DNA of 64,000 nt from Actinoallomurus vinaceus (GTDB lineage Bacteria > Actinomycetota > Actinomycetes > Streptosporangiales > Streptosporangiaceae), in the NCBI RefSeq assembly GCF_039542055.1, contig NZ_BAABHK010000005.1, positions 186,001 through 250,000 on the forward strand, read 5' to 3'. Below are positions 1-8,373 of this stretch, in pieces (position 1 is the first letter of the stretch; every line of letters begins with the position of its first letter). The notes beneath the pieces were generated by a model. The model did not search any database, was not told the origin of the DNA, and was given only the letters and a program-made list of their open reading frames with translations. The position numbers were made by a program, and so were the translations under genes.

Positions 1-1
1 C

Positions 2-181
2 TGCGGGCACGGTTTCGTCGACACCCTGATGAACTGGGCGGACGCGCACGCCGTCGGCTACCTCGGGTGGACCTGGAACACCTGGGACTGCAGCAGCGGC
101 CCCTCACTCATCAGTTCCTTTGACGGCACCGCCACCTCGTACGGCGCCGGTCTCCGGGACCACCTGCGGTCCACCTCCTGA
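2..181 (+). CDS. C-terminal end of a secreted GH5-type cellulase (5' end outside the window)
   Basis: The window opens inside a reading frame (codons start at base 2) that ends at TGA 179-181. The visible 59 residues include YLGWTWNTWDCSSGPSL followed by a YGAGLRDHL-type ending. The W-x-W-N-x-W stretch after a barrel strand and this ending are typical of the last strands of actinomycete GH5 cellulases (glycosylhydrolase clan A). The enzyme would be extracellular and cleave beta-1,4-glucans. The catalytic residues, signal peptide and any carbohydrate-binding module lie upstream and cannot be seen. A strong hairpin follows the stop, so transcription probably ends here. The family call rests on a short tail, so the exact substrate is uncertain. 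Confidence 0.72.
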   Translation, partial: CGHGFVDTLMNWADAHAVGYLGWTWNTWDCSSGPSLISSFDGTATSYGAGLRDHLRSTS

Positions 182-188
182 GAGGACC

Positions 189-228
189 CGCGCGGGCCGG
201 CAACGGTCAGGAGGGGCCGGCCCGCGCG
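189..228 (+). terminator. Hairpin terminator after the cellulase gene
   Basis: Perfect 12-bp inverted repeat, CGCGCGGGCCGG (189-200) and CCGGCCCGCGCG (217-228), eight bases after the cellulase stop. There is no clear T tract, as is usual for actinomycete intrinsic terminators. Confidence 0.6.
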
Positions 229-342
229 CCCCGGAGACGTGTCATCGGGCTTCACGAGGGCCGGCCCGGTCCGCGTCGCGGAGCCGCGGCGTCGGCGGCC
301 GGCCCGCGCGCCCTTGGGACCGCGTTCCCGGGATCCGCGACG

Positions 343-1197
343 TCAGGCGCCGAGCGTGGCGGCGACGGTCTCGGAGATCGGCGTGGTCGGGCGGCCGATG
401 AGCGCCTTCAGGTCGCCCGAGGCGTCGGCCAGGGCGCCCGCGACGATGCCGCGGTCGATGTCGACGAGCATGTCGGCGACCGCGTCGGGCAGGCCCGCCC
501 CGACCAGGGCGGCGCGGTGCTCCTCGGAGGAGAGGTTCCGGTAGGCGACCTGCTTGCCCGAGACCCGGGAGATCTCGCCGGCGAGGTCGTCAAGGGTCCA
601 GGCGACGTCGCCGGCCAGCTCGTACACCCGGTTGTCGTGGCCGGTCCCGGTGAGCACGGCCACCGCCGCGGCCGCGTAGTCCGCGCGGGTGGCGCTGGCG
701 ATCCGCCCCTCACCGGCGCTGCCGATGACGGCGCCGGTCTCGACGGCCTGGCCGATCGTCGGCACGTACATCTCGCTGTACCAGTTGTTGCGCAGGAGCG
801 TGTAGGTCAGCCCCGTCTCGCGGATGATCTCCTCGGTCGCCTTGTGCTCGGGGGCCAGGCCGAGGACGGACGTGTCCGCGTGCGGCGCGCTGGTGTAGAC
901 GATGTGCCCGATGCCCGCGCCCTGGGCGGCCTGCACGGCGGCGGCGTGCTGCGGGACGCGGCGGCCGACCTCGCTGCCGGAGATCAGCAGGAGCCGGGTG
1001 CCTCCCTCGAAGGCCGGGCGCAGGGTCTCCGGTCGGTCGTAGTCGGCCTCCCGGACGTGCACGCCGCGCTCGGCGAGGTCGGCGGCCTTCTCCGGGCTGC
1101 GCACGGCGGCCACCACCTGGTCCGCGGGCACCTTCTCCAGCAGGCCGTCGATCACCAACCGGCCGAGCTGGCCGGTGGCGCCGGTAACGATGATCAT
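343..1197 (-). CDS. NmrA-type NAD(P)-binding reductase (QOR2-like quinone oxidoreductase)
   Basis: 284-residue Rossmann protein beginning MIIVTGATGQLGRLV, the glycine-rich TGATGxLG nucleotide loop of NmrA-like atypical SDRs. Later stretches such as YTSAPHADTSVLGLAPEHKATEE and YTLLRNNWYSEMY match the NAD(P)H:quinone oxidoreductase type 2 (QorB/YtfG) group. The start at 1197 is chosen because GGGAGA lies about 10 bases upstream; longer starts would run into the promoter. It is cytosolic and probably reduces quinones or other electrophiles. It is divergent from an HxlR regulator, the standard arrangement for electrophile- or redox-responsive HxlR/quinone reductase pairs, and a near-consensus promoter with an overlapping dyad lies between them. 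The substrate is inferred. Confidence 0.85.
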   Translation of the reverse strand: MIIVTGATGQLGRLVIDGLLEKVPADQVVAAVRSPEKAADLAERGVHVREADYDRPETLRPAFEGGTRLLLISGSEVGRRVPQHAAAVQAAQGAGIGHIVYTSAPHADTSVLGLAPEHKATEEIIRETGLTYTLLRNNWYSEMYVPTIGQAVETGAVIGSAGEGRIASATRADYAAAAVAVLTGTGHDNRVYELAGDVAWTLDDLAGEISRVSGKQVAYRNLSSEEHRAALVGAGLPDAVADMLVDIDRGIVAGALADASGDLKALIGRPTTPISETVAATLGA

Positions 1198-1246
1198 ACG
1201 AATCTCCCGCTTCATCGAGCGTGCGGGCGTGGCCGCCCAGGTCAAA

Positions 1247-1286
1247 GTACGCGCTGTACGATAGTGCTAACTTTTTGAAAGTGCAA
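1247..1286 (-). promoter_or_regulatory. Reductase promoter with overlapping GTAC-N5-GTAC operator
   Basis: On the minus strand, TTGCAC (complement of 1281-1286), a 17-base spacer and TATCGT (complement of 1258-1263) form a good SigA-type promoter, giving a leader of roughly 50 bases before the reductase start at 1197. The dyad GTAC-GCGCT-GTAC (1247-1259) overlaps the -10 box and the predicted start of transcription. This is where a repressor such as the divergent HxlR protein would be expected to bind. The promoter is visible in the sequence; the operator role is inferred. Confidence 0.55.
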
Positions 1287-1343
1287 TCCATGAGGGTGGC
1301 ACAGTCGATTTGCTCAGTGCATGCGAGAAGTATGCTGTGCGCC

Positions 1344-1787
1344 ATGGGCAGCCACGCGACCGACACCCCACCGGCCGACGGTGACACCGGCGGGCCGGGA
1401 TCCGACGACGGCTTCGCCGGCGTCGTCTTCGACGTGTTCGCGGGCCGGTGCTCGTCCCGGGAGACGCTGGGGCACATCACCGGGCGGTGGGGGATCCTCG
1501 CGCTGGGCGCCCTCAGCGAGGGGACGTACCGCTTCAACGCGCTGCGCCGCCGGGTGGACGGGGTGAGCGAGAAGATGCTCGCCCAGACCCTCCAGGCGCT
1601 CGAACGCGACGGCTTCGTCCTCCGCGAGGCCGAGCCCACCATCCCGCCCCGGGTCGAGTACAGCCTCACCCCGCTCGGCCGCGCGGCCGCCGAGCGCCTC
1701 CTGAACGTCATCGAGTGGCTCGAGGCCAGCATGCCCGAGGTCATGGCGGCTCGAGCCCGCCACGACCAGGCGAAATCAGCCCGGTGA
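1344..1787 (+). CDS. HxlR-family winged-helix transcriptional regulator
   Basis: 147 residues from ATG 1344. The core reads CSSRETLGHITGRWGILALGAL...YRFNALRRRVDGVSEKMLAQTLQALERDGFV, the canonical HxlR (DUF24) winged helix, with the wing in PPRVEYSLTPLG. The Cys near the start of the domain is in the position used as a redox or electrophile sensor in YodB/HypR/QorR-type members. The first ~25 residues (acidic, Gly/Pro-rich) look like a disordered extension. A start at 1332 or further upstream is possible, since the ribosome site is weak. It very probably represses the divergent reductase gene and itself through the 1247-1286 region. Confidence 0.88.
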   Translation: MGSHATDTPPADGDTGGPGSDDGFAGVVFDVFAGRCSSRETLGHITGRWGILALGALSEGTYRFNALRRRVDGVSEKMLAQTLQALERDGFVLREAEPTIPPRVEYSLTPLGRAAAERLLNVIEWLEASMPEVMAARARHDQAKSAR

Positions 1788-1934
1788 CGGTCTCACCCCG
1801 CCGGGGCCGGCCACACCGTTCCAGTGGACGAGGCCGAGCCCACCGCCGTTTCGGTCTCCGGGCTCGGCTTTTCCGTTATCGCGACGCCTGATCCACGTCT
1901 CCCGTACAGAGCGGACCTTCGTGGACGAGGCGAT

Positions 1935-3914
1935 ATGAGGAGCGAGATGGATGGGGACGTACGGCCCGGCCCCGAGACGGTCGTGGCGGCGCGGCACGGC
2001 GACCAGGCCGCGCTGGACCGGCTGATCGCCGGTTACCTGCCGCTGGTCTACAACATCGTCGGGCGCGCGCTGGACGGGCACGCGGACGTGGACGACGTCG
2101 TCCAGGAGACGATGTTGCGGGTCGTCCACGGCCTGGAGGGGCTGCGGGATCCCGACAGCTTCCGCTCCTGGCTCGTCGCGATCGCGATGCGGCAGGTCCG
2201 CGACCACTGGCGCCGTGGCCGGACCACTCCCGCCGGCGGCCTGGACGGAATGGACGACGTCGCCGACCCGGGTGCCGACTTCGCGGACCTGACCATCCTG
2301 CGGCTCGGCCTGTCGGGGCAACGCCGGGAGGTCGCCGAGGCCACCCGCTGGCTCGGCCCGGAGGACCGGGAACTCCTGTCGCTGTGGTGGCTCGAGGCCG
2401 CCGGCGAGCTCACGAGGGCTGAGCTCGCCGCGGCGCTCGACCTGCCACCCGCGCACGCGGCCGTCCGCGTACAGCGGATGAAGGCACAACTGGAGACCGC
2501 CCGCGCCGTCGTACGCGCGCTGCACGCGACGCCGCGCTGCCCCGACCTCGCCGCGCTGACCGCGAGCTGGGACGGTGCGCCGGACCCGGTCTGGCGCAAA
2601 CGGCTGGCCCGGCACACGCGCGACTGCACCGCCTGCGGCGCGGGCTGGTCGGGGGTGGTCCCGGCGGAGCGCCTGCTGACCGGCCTGGCCCTCGTGCCCC
2701 TCCCGGCCGGCTTCACCCTGTACGGCGCGGCGTTCCCCGGCGGCCACGCCGCGTCGACCGGAGCCCAGGCCGGGTCCGGAGGCCATGCCGGGTCGAGCGG
2801 CGGGCAGGCCGGGCCTGGTGGGAGCCACGCCGGATCGGGCGGGGCGCATCCCGCGTCCGGCGGCGGCCACGTCCCGTCCGCAGGCGGGCATGCCGCGTCG
2901 GGGGGACATGCGGCGGGCGGCTCGGCGCCGGGTTCTACGTCGGTGGGGGGACAGGGCGGCGCCGGCGTTCATGGCGCCGTGGTCCGGGCCGGGCGGCTCG
3001 GGCGTGCGGTGGGTCACCTCACCGCCAAACAGGTCGCCGTGGCGGCGGGGGCGATGGCGGTCGCCGGGGGCACCGCCATCACCGCGGCCGCCTATACCGG
3101 GAACGCCCCGACCACCGCCGCGCGCCCGCCGGCGGCCGAACGCCCGCTCACGGCCGGACCGAGGCCGTCTCCGTCCGCCGCGCGCACCACACCCGCGCAC
3201 ACGCGGAGCGCGCGCCCCACGCGGCGGCGCGCGAAGCCCCGGCCGGTGTACGGCAGCAACGTCGACACGGTGGACCGTGCCCCGGCGAAGAACGCGTCCC
3301 CGGGCCGCCTGCCGGTCCGAGCCGAAGGACGCCCGCTGGTCTTCTCCGGCAAGTGGGAGCAGCCCTTCCGCGGCTCGCTGGGCGGCCGGTACCTCATGTT
3401 CTACCGGGACGACCATCTGACGATCCGGGGGCGCGGATACTTCCAGGTCCGCTGGGAGATCGCCTACTTCAACCGGCCGGGCATGCTCGTCATGCCCACC
3501 TGGACCGGCCTCAAGGGCAAGATCTTCCACGTCGCGTCGGGAGGCGGCCGCCGCATGGACGACGCCGTGCCCGGTGCCACGGACCGGCCCCATACCTGGA
3601 TGGGCCGCCCGGACAAGGGCTACATCACCCTGCCGCAGGGCGCCCAGCAGATGTGGCAGAACGAGTTCTACTACATCGACGGTGAGGTCACCCTCCGCCA
3701 GCATGAGCGCGGGGCGGACTACAACCTGGGGATCACGCCCGTGAGCAGGGCGGATGTGGCGGCCGACATCGGCCACGCGCCCGACCCGGCGCACGGCGTC
3801 GTACGCCGCGGGCTCGTCCGCGACACCGGCCGCGACGACGCGCCGGTTCCGCAGTACGCCACCCGGGAGGACGTCGCCGCCCCCGACGTGCCGCAGCGCT
3901 CCCGGCTGACCTGA
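1935..3914 (+). CDS. ECF sigma factor fused to a zinc finger, membrane helix and extracytoplasmic domain
   Basis: 659 residues, several times the length of a normal ECF sigma factor. Residues ~15-95 form sigma region 2 (DVDDVVQETMLRVVHGLEGL, then SFRSWLVAIAMRQVRDHWRR) and ~140-195 form region 4. A zinc-binding anti-sigma signature H227-x3-C231-x2-C234 follows. Residues ~269-338 are a low-complexity linker with repeated HAGSGG-like units. One hydrophobic helix (~367-388, VAVAAGAMAVAGGTAITAAA) is followed by a Pro/Thr/Arg-rich stalk and a ~180-residue terminal domain rich in Trp, Tyr and Gly (~440-620). Sigma and anti-sigma functions therefore sit on one polypeptide with an apparent outside sensor; the ECF52/ECF53 groups of Actinobacteria have comparable architectures. 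GACGAGG precedes ATG 1935; ATG 1947 is equally possible. The ligand and targets are unknown. Confidence 0.8.
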   Translation: MRSEMDGDVRPGPETVVAARHGDQAALDRLIAGYLPLVYNIVGRALDGHADVDDVVQETMLRVVHGLEGLRDPDSFRSWLVAIAMRQVRDHWRRGRTTPAGGLDGMDDVADPGADFADLTILRLGLSGQRREVAEATRWLGPEDRELLSLWWLEAAGELTRAELAAALDLPPAHAAVRVQRMKAQLETARAVVRALHATPRCPDLAALTASWDGAPDPVWRKRLARHTRDCTACGAGWSGVVPAERLLTGLALVPLPAGFTLYGAAFPGGHAASTGAQAGSGGHAGSSGGQAGPGGSHAGSGGAHPASGGGHVPSAGGHAASGGHAAGGSAPGSTSVGGQGGAGVHGAVVRAGRLGRAVGHLTAKQVAVAAGAMAVAGGTAITAAAYTGNAPTTAARPPAAERPLTAGPRPSPSAARTTPAHTRSARPTRRRAKPRPVYGSNVDTVDRAPAKNASPGRLPVRAEGRPLVFSGKWEQPFRGSLGGRYLMFYRDDHLTIRGRGYFQVRWEIAYFNRPGMLVMPTWTGLKGKIFHVASGGGRRMDDAVPGATDRPHTWMGRPDKGYITLPQGAQQMWQNEFYYIDGEVTLRQHERGADYNLGITPVSRADVAADIGHAPDPAHGVVRRGLVRDTGRDDAPVPQYATREDVAAPDVPQRSRLT

Positions 3915-4222
3915 GCCACCCGGCCGGCGCGGAATGCGCCCAAGCCGTCCGTGTCGACCCGTCCTCCGGCTGCGGTCGGTGGCGACGCGGCCCCGCCGGC
4001 TCGGACCCGTCCGCGGGGCCGTCGGCTACGCACGTGTGCCGGGGTGCGATGGGCGTGGGCCGTACGCGGGTGCTCTCCGTCCGGCCGCGGCCCGTGGGCT
4101 CAAGGCAGAGAGGTGGGTGCGCCGCCCGGCCGCGGTCCACGGGGGCGTGGTACCCGCTTCATCCTCGCCGCGCTGCGCGGCCTCGACCCCGCCCTTCTCG
4201 ACGCCATCGACGATACGGGCCC
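3915..4222. other. Gap of about 310 bases without a supported gene
   Basis: Open frames cross this stretch but none has a ribosome site or recognisable sequence. A frame ending at 4238 reads LRGLDPALLDAIDD near its end, which might be a scrap of a coding region, but it cannot be assigned. Confidence 0.4.
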
Positions 4223-4234
4223 TACGCTGTGCGA
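4223..4234 (+). promoter_or_regulatory. -10 box placed for leaderless transcription of the pentapeptide gene
   Basis: TACGCT (4223-4228) fits TAnnnT and ends six bases before ATG 4235, with no Shine-Dalgarno sequence between. The -35 match around 4197-4202 is poor. The spacing is what leaderless actinobacterial mRNAs show. Confidence 0.4.
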
Positions 4235-4876
4235 ATGACGCCGCCTCAGGAGCTCGCCGACCTGCCGTACGCCCAGGCCCTGTCCGCCTACGACGGGTCC
4301 TGGCGGGAGGACGACTTCGACACCGTCCATGTCGACGGCCTGACGGTGCCGGAGGCCGACGTCTCCGGCGCCCGCTTCATGGAGTGCGCGGTCACCCGGA
4401 CGACCTTCGAGGGCGGTCGGTTCCGGCGGGTGCGGCTGATCGACACGTGGTTCCAGGAGACCCGGATCGTCGGCGCCGACCTCGCCGAGAGTAACTGGCA
4501 GGACGTGACGTTCCTCGGCGGCGTGCTCGCCGGGCCGCAGCTGTTCGGCGCCGAGCTCACGCGGGTCGTCTTCCAGGGGTGCAAGCTCGACTCGGTGAAC
4601 CTCCGGGACGCCCGGCTGTCCGACGTGCGGTTCGACGACTGCCTCCTGCGCGACGTCGACTTCGGCGGCGCCACGCTCCGCCGCGTCACCTTCCCCGGCT
4701 CGCGGCTCTCCGGAGTGGACTTCTCGCGCGTCACGCTGGAGAAGGTCGACCTGCGCGGCGCCGAGCTCGGCCTGTCCGGCGGCGCGGAGTGCCTGCGCGG
4801 CGCCACGATCAGCACCGCGCAGCTCATCGACCTCGCGCCCGCTCTCGCCGAGTCGCTCGGCATCACGGTGAAATGA
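4235..4876 (+). CDS. Pentapeptide-repeat protein
   Basis: 213 residues. From about residue 35 to 190 the sequence follows the A(D/N)LXX five-residue periodicity, for example VSGARFMECAVTRTTFEGGRF, VGADLAESNWQDVTF and LRDVDFGGATLRRVTF, predicting a right-handed quadrilateral beta-helix of about seven coils. The C-terminal segment (STAQLIDLAPALAESLGI) is a helical cap. It is soluble. Pentapeptide proteins of this size include Qnr/MfpA-type DNA mimics that protect gyrase, but many have no known role, and sequence alone does not separate them. The gene is convergent with the next one (three-base gap) and shows no ribosome site. Confidence 0.85.
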   Translation: MTPPQELADLPYAQALSAYDGSWREDDFDTVHVDGLTVPEADVSGARFMECAVTRTTFEGGRFRRVRLIDTWFQETRIVGADLAESNWQDVTFLGGVLAGPQLFGAELTRVVFQGCKLDSVNLRDARLSDVRFDDCLLRDVDFGGATLRRVTFPGSRLSGVDFSRVTLEKVDLRGAELGLSGGAECLRGATISTAQLIDLAPALAESLGITVK

Positions 4877-4879
4877 GCC

Positions 4880-5398
4880 TCAGCCCTCGCCCGGCCGGGT
4901 GATCGCGGGCACGATCCGGTAGTCCTGCTGGAAGACGAAATTGTGCAGGTCGGCCGCTGCGATCGCGCGCAGGGTGGGCACCTCGGCGGCGGCCTGCCCG
5001 CGGTCGAAGACGTTGAGGGGCCACTCGCCCACGGTCGCGCCGCGCAGGTGCGGATGGTGGAAACTCCGCTCGAAGTGCGCTTCCAGGGTGATCGGCCGGA
5101 CACCCGCCGCGCGCTGTTCCGGCCAGGACAGCGTCCAGGAGGCGGTCAGGCCGCCGTCCTCCGTCCGGGTCAGCCCGCTCTCGTCGACGTCGCCCGTGCC
5201 CCGCAGCAGGTCCCGGTCGACCTCCTCCAGCACCCGCCGGGCATAGTGCCGGAGCAGCACCACCGTGTCGGCGAACCGCTCCTCCTTCTCCTCCCGCGTC
5301 ACCACGCCGCCGTGGGTGCCGTCCCGCAGGTCCTCGAAGTGCCGTCGCAGCGCCGGCAGCGTCGTGTTGTCCCCGTACGCGGTCGATGACTCGCTCAT
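4880..5398 (-). CDS. Conserved hypothetical protein, 172 residues
   Basis: Starts MSESSTAYGDNTTLP with GGAGGG immediately before the ATG, an unusually tight spacing. The N-terminal third is charged and helical (RHFEDLRDGTHGGVVTREEKEERFADTVVLLRHYARRVLEEVD); the rest has beta-rich segments with several aromatic residues (SWTLSWPEQRAAG, LEAHFERSFHHPHLRGA, HNFVFQQDYRIVPAI). No signal peptide or membrane segment is evident. I do not recognise the family. It lies 61 bases downstream of the large PcfJ-like gene on the same strand and may be co-transcribed with it. Confidence 0.7.
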   Translation of the reverse strand: MSESSTAYGDNTTLPALRRHFEDLRDGTHGGVVTREEKEERFADTVVLLRHYARRVLEEVDRDLLRGTGDVDESGLTRTEDGGLTASWTLSWPEQRAAGVRPITLEAHFERSFHHPHLRGATVGEWPLNVFDRGQAAAEVPTLRAIAAADLHNFVFQQDYRIVPAITRPGEG

Positions 5399-5459
5399 CC
5401 CTCCATTCTGCGCCGAGTGCCCGGTCGGCGTCGCCCGCCGGGACTCTCCGACTCCCCGC

Positions 5460-8321
5460 TCATCGGTGGTGGGCGTGCGCGCGCGACCAAAGGGCCGTCC
5501 AGCCGCCCGGACCGAGCCAGGAGGCGGGCACGCGCAGGCCGTGTTCGGCGATCCGGTCCCAGAACGCCTCGGTGTCGGCGCCCAGTTCGCGGGCGATCGG
5601 CAGGGCGTGCTGCCACGGGCCGTCCTCGTCGGACAGATCGGTGACGGGATAACCGGGCACGGTGACCGTACGCGGCGGCGTGACGGGGGCGAGCGCGATC
5701 GCCGGCGCACGGCAGGTGACCGTGACCGCGAGGGCGCAGAGCAGTGGCTCGGTCGCCCGGCGGGAGACGGCGCGGGCGATCACCGCGTCGTCCCGGCTCG
5801 CCAGGAGTCCGATCGCCCGGCGCGTACGGCGGGCCATCAGGTCGAGCGCGTGCGCGTCGGCGACCGCCGGCAGCTTGACCAGCCGGCGCAGCGCCTTGGG
5901 GAAGGGCGGGTCACCGAGCAACGGCGCGAGCCGATCGAAATGGTGCCGCAAGGCCGGATCCAGGGCCTCGACCGCGGTTCTCAGCGGACGAACCCCGGTG
6001 GCGGCCCACAGCCGATCGAGATCGACGGCCCCGTCGTCCAGCGCACGTCGGCAGGCGTCGGCCAGCTGGTCGGATCCCATACGCCGCAGCCGGGTGAGGG
6101 CGGCGTCCGGCGGGGTCTGCGCGAGGGCGGCGAAGGTCCCGATCACCTCCGCATCGACCTCGTCCCGCCAGGCGCGTTCGGCGAGCGTCTCGAGTGCCGG
6201 TCCGACCTCCTCGACCAAGCGGGGCCGGGGACGCTGCCGGCCGACGGGCTCGGGCGGGCTCTCGTCCTGAGGTTCCCCGGCCACCGTGGTCGCGGTCATA
6301 CCGGGGATCGTGGCGACCCAGTCCCGGAATCGCTGCTCCAGGGACCACTCGGGGGTCTCGTTGAACCTCGCCGCGATCTCCGTGACCTGCCATCCTCGTA
6401 CGGCGGGCCGGCGCGGGCTCAGTTCGGCGTTGAGGAGCAGGATTCCGTCCTTGTCGTACAGACCCGCCAGGCCGCACCGTCCGGCGGTCGCGTTGTCGCG
6501 GTAGTGCGGCCCGGCAATGCAGTTCCCCATGTAGTCCGACCACTCGGCCAGCGTGCGGGCGTTCCTCGCCACCCGGAAGCGGGCACCGGTACCCGGCACG
6601 ATCGTGCCGTCCAGGGCCGCCAGCGGGGCCGGAACGGCGAACTCGCCGGTGAAGGCCTCCGTGATCGCGGTGGCCGCCATCAGGCCCGTGGTGAAGTCGG
6701 TCCAGGTCCGGGCGCCTCTGGGGGGTGTACCGCCGAGGGCGACGAGCTGCGCGGCACTGGAGACGGCCAGCGTGATGGAGTCCAGCCGTGGCGACAACGG
6801 CTCGGGCTCCGGCGGAGGCGGATCATGGTCGAACCAGGGGGCGCCGATGCCGGGTGTGGCCCGCGCCGCGTCGTGCCCGTACAGCGCGGCCAGAGCGTCG
6901 ATCAGGTCGGCGTACCACAGCAGGTCGCCGACCACCTCGACCTCGGCGGGAGACGCTCCCGGTGAGGCGGCGAGCCTCCGGAAAAGCGGCTCCTCGTCCC
7001 CCAGAAGGGGACTCGTCCAGGGTGGGATGCCGCCCCATGCGTCCGGCGGCCGGGCGGAGCCATAGCCGGCGCCCTCGCGCCAGCTCCCCAGACCCGACCG
7101 CCCCCAGCCGCGCAGCACCTCGTCGCGGAGGCCCTTGGACTCCTCGAAGAGGTGTGCGGCCGTCTCGATGATCACCAGGGCGAAGTCGCGGGCGCACGCC
7201 AGCCGCTGCCTGACGTACGCCTCGAATCTGGCGTCGCGGGGCTTGCCATCGGTCAGCCTGCGGTGAATGTCGCGCACGTACGCGCCGGGCCGGGCCGGCA
7301 GGCCGGTCAGGCCCGGCACGGGACGCGTGGACCGGCCCTCGACCCGGTAAGGCTGGGCGTGGGCGGCGTGGATGGCCGGTGCCGAACGCGCCAGCCCCTC
7401 GTCGAAACCGTGGTCGGCGACGGCCATCGCCGTACGGAGGAGGGCCGTCGCCGCGAGCGCGTCCTGGAGCAGCCGGCCGAACACGTCCTGCCAGTGGTGG
7501 TAATGCGGCACCCACCGTGCCGCCTCGGCCAGGGACGGTTCACGACCGCCCAGCCAGGCTCTGAGCCACCCGACGATCAGCTCGTCCTCGTCGTGCCGAC
7601 GGCGCGCACGAAGATCACAGATGCGGTCACGACGGCTCTGGGTGGCCAGCCGCCGTTCCCGTCGCGCACGCCCGGCGTGATGCTCCAGCACCCGCGCCCA
7701 CAGGTCCGTGATCAGCGCCGGCCTGCGCGGCCGGGGTACCGGCTCGAGGACCTGCCGGAGGTGCTGCGCGAGCGCCGAGGGCGGGCCCGCCGGGGTGAGA
7801 TCGGCGTCTTCCGGTGCCCGCAGCGCGAGGATCTGTTCCACCTGCTCCGGGCCGAGGACGTCACTGGCGGCCGACGCCAGGTGCACGGCGGCCCACCGGC
7901 CCTCATGGATCGCCCGCTCCGCGGCGGCCCCCACCCGTTTCGTCACCGCGGGCCCGAACAGCGCCACCAGAAACCCCGCCCGGTCGCCCAAGCGGTGCGC
8001 GTTCTCCACGCCCAGCACCCGCAACGCGGCCAGGACCGCGTCCCGCTGGTCTCCGCGCGCCCCGGCCAGGCGCGCGGAACGGAACCCCGACCCGAGATCG
8101 ACACCCGCACCCGCCGCGACGACACCACCGGCCTTCACCAGGCGGGTCAGCTCGGCGACCGCGTCCCGGACCTCCTCATCGGCGGCCGCGACCGGCCCCA
8201 ACGCGACGGCCGCGCCGGGCGGCACGGTCGACTCGTCCACCAACCTGGCCGGGCCCGACGACCGCGGAACCCAGACGCACAGGTCGGAGGCCACCACGCC
8301 ACCCGCGAGCCGGATCTTCAT
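5460..8321 (-). CDS. Very large PcfJ-like protein of unknown function
   Basis: About 953 residues from ATG 8321 (ATG 8333 is an alternative; neither has a strong ribosome site). The long N-terminal half is helical and Arg-rich, with segments such as VPHYHHWQDVFGRLLQDALAA. Around residues 590-660 the protein reads RTLAEWSDYMGNCIAG, then GLAGLYDKDGILLLNAEL and GWQVTEIAARFN. This E-x(4)-M-x(2)-C followed by a strand-rich block resembles the core of PcfJ-like proteins, usually found on phages and conjugative plasmids, where the function is unresolved. No membrane segments are visible. A smaller hypothetical gene follows. The PcfJ assignment is by motif appearance only. Confidence 0.6.
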   Translation of the reverse strand: MKIRLAGGVVASDLCVWVPRSSGPARLVDESTVPPGAAVALGPVAAADEEVRDAVAELTRLVKAGGVVAAGAGVDLGSGFRSARLAGARGDQRDAVLAALRVLGVENAHRLGDRAGFLVALFGPAVTKRVGAAAERAIHEGRWAAVHLASAASDVLGPEQVEQILALRAPEDADLTPAGPPSALAQHLRQVLEPVPRPRRPALITDLWARVLEHHAGRARRERRLATQSRRDRICDLRARRRHDEDELIVGWLRAWLGGREPSLAEAARWVPHYHHWQDVFGRLLQDALAATALLRTAMAVADHGFDEGLARSAPAIHAAHAQPYRVEGRSTRPVPGLTGLPARPGAYVRDIHRRLTDGKPRDARFEAYVRQRLACARDFALVIIETAAHLFEESKGLRDEVLRGWGRSGLGSWREGAGYGSARPPDAWGGIPPWTSPLLGDEEPLFRRLAASPGASPAEVEVVGDLLWYADLIDALAALYGHDAARATPGIGAPWFDHDPPPPEPEPLSPRLDSITLAVSSAAQLVALGGTPPRGARTWTDFTTGLMAATAITEAFTGEFAVPAPLAALDGTIVPGTGARFRVARNARTLAEWSDYMGNCIAGPHYRDNATAGRCGLAGLYDKDGILLLNAELSPRRPAVRGWQVTEIAARFNETPEWSLEQRFRDWVATIPGMTATTVAGEPQDESPPEPVGRQRPRPRLVEEVGPALETLAERAWRDEVDAEVIGTFAALAQTPPDAALTRLRRMGSDQLADACRRALDDGAVDLDRLWAATGVRPLRTAVEALDPALRHHFDRLAPLLGDPPFPKALRRLVKLPAVADAHALDLMARRTRRAIGLLASRDDAVIARAVSRRATEPLLCALAVTVTCRAPAIALAPVTPPRTVTVPGYPVTDLSDEDGPWQHALPIARELGADTEAFWDRIAEHGLRVPASWLGPGGWTALWSRAHAHHR

Positions 8322-8373
8322 CCGAGCCATCATCGCGGACACCGCCACACCGGCCAACGCGGTTTTTTCGGGT

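Noticed and set aside
1776..3794. Long minus-strand open frame opposite the ECF sigma gene
   Set aside because: Composition (Arg/Gly/Pro/Val-rich without recognisable motifs) and full antisense overlap with a well-supported sigma factor gene mark it as a GC-driven shadow.
3951..4238. Small frame ending LRGLDPALLDAIDDTG before the pentapeptide gene
   Set aside because: No ribosome site or start, Arg/Gly-rich body, and it overlaps the predicted leaderless promoter.
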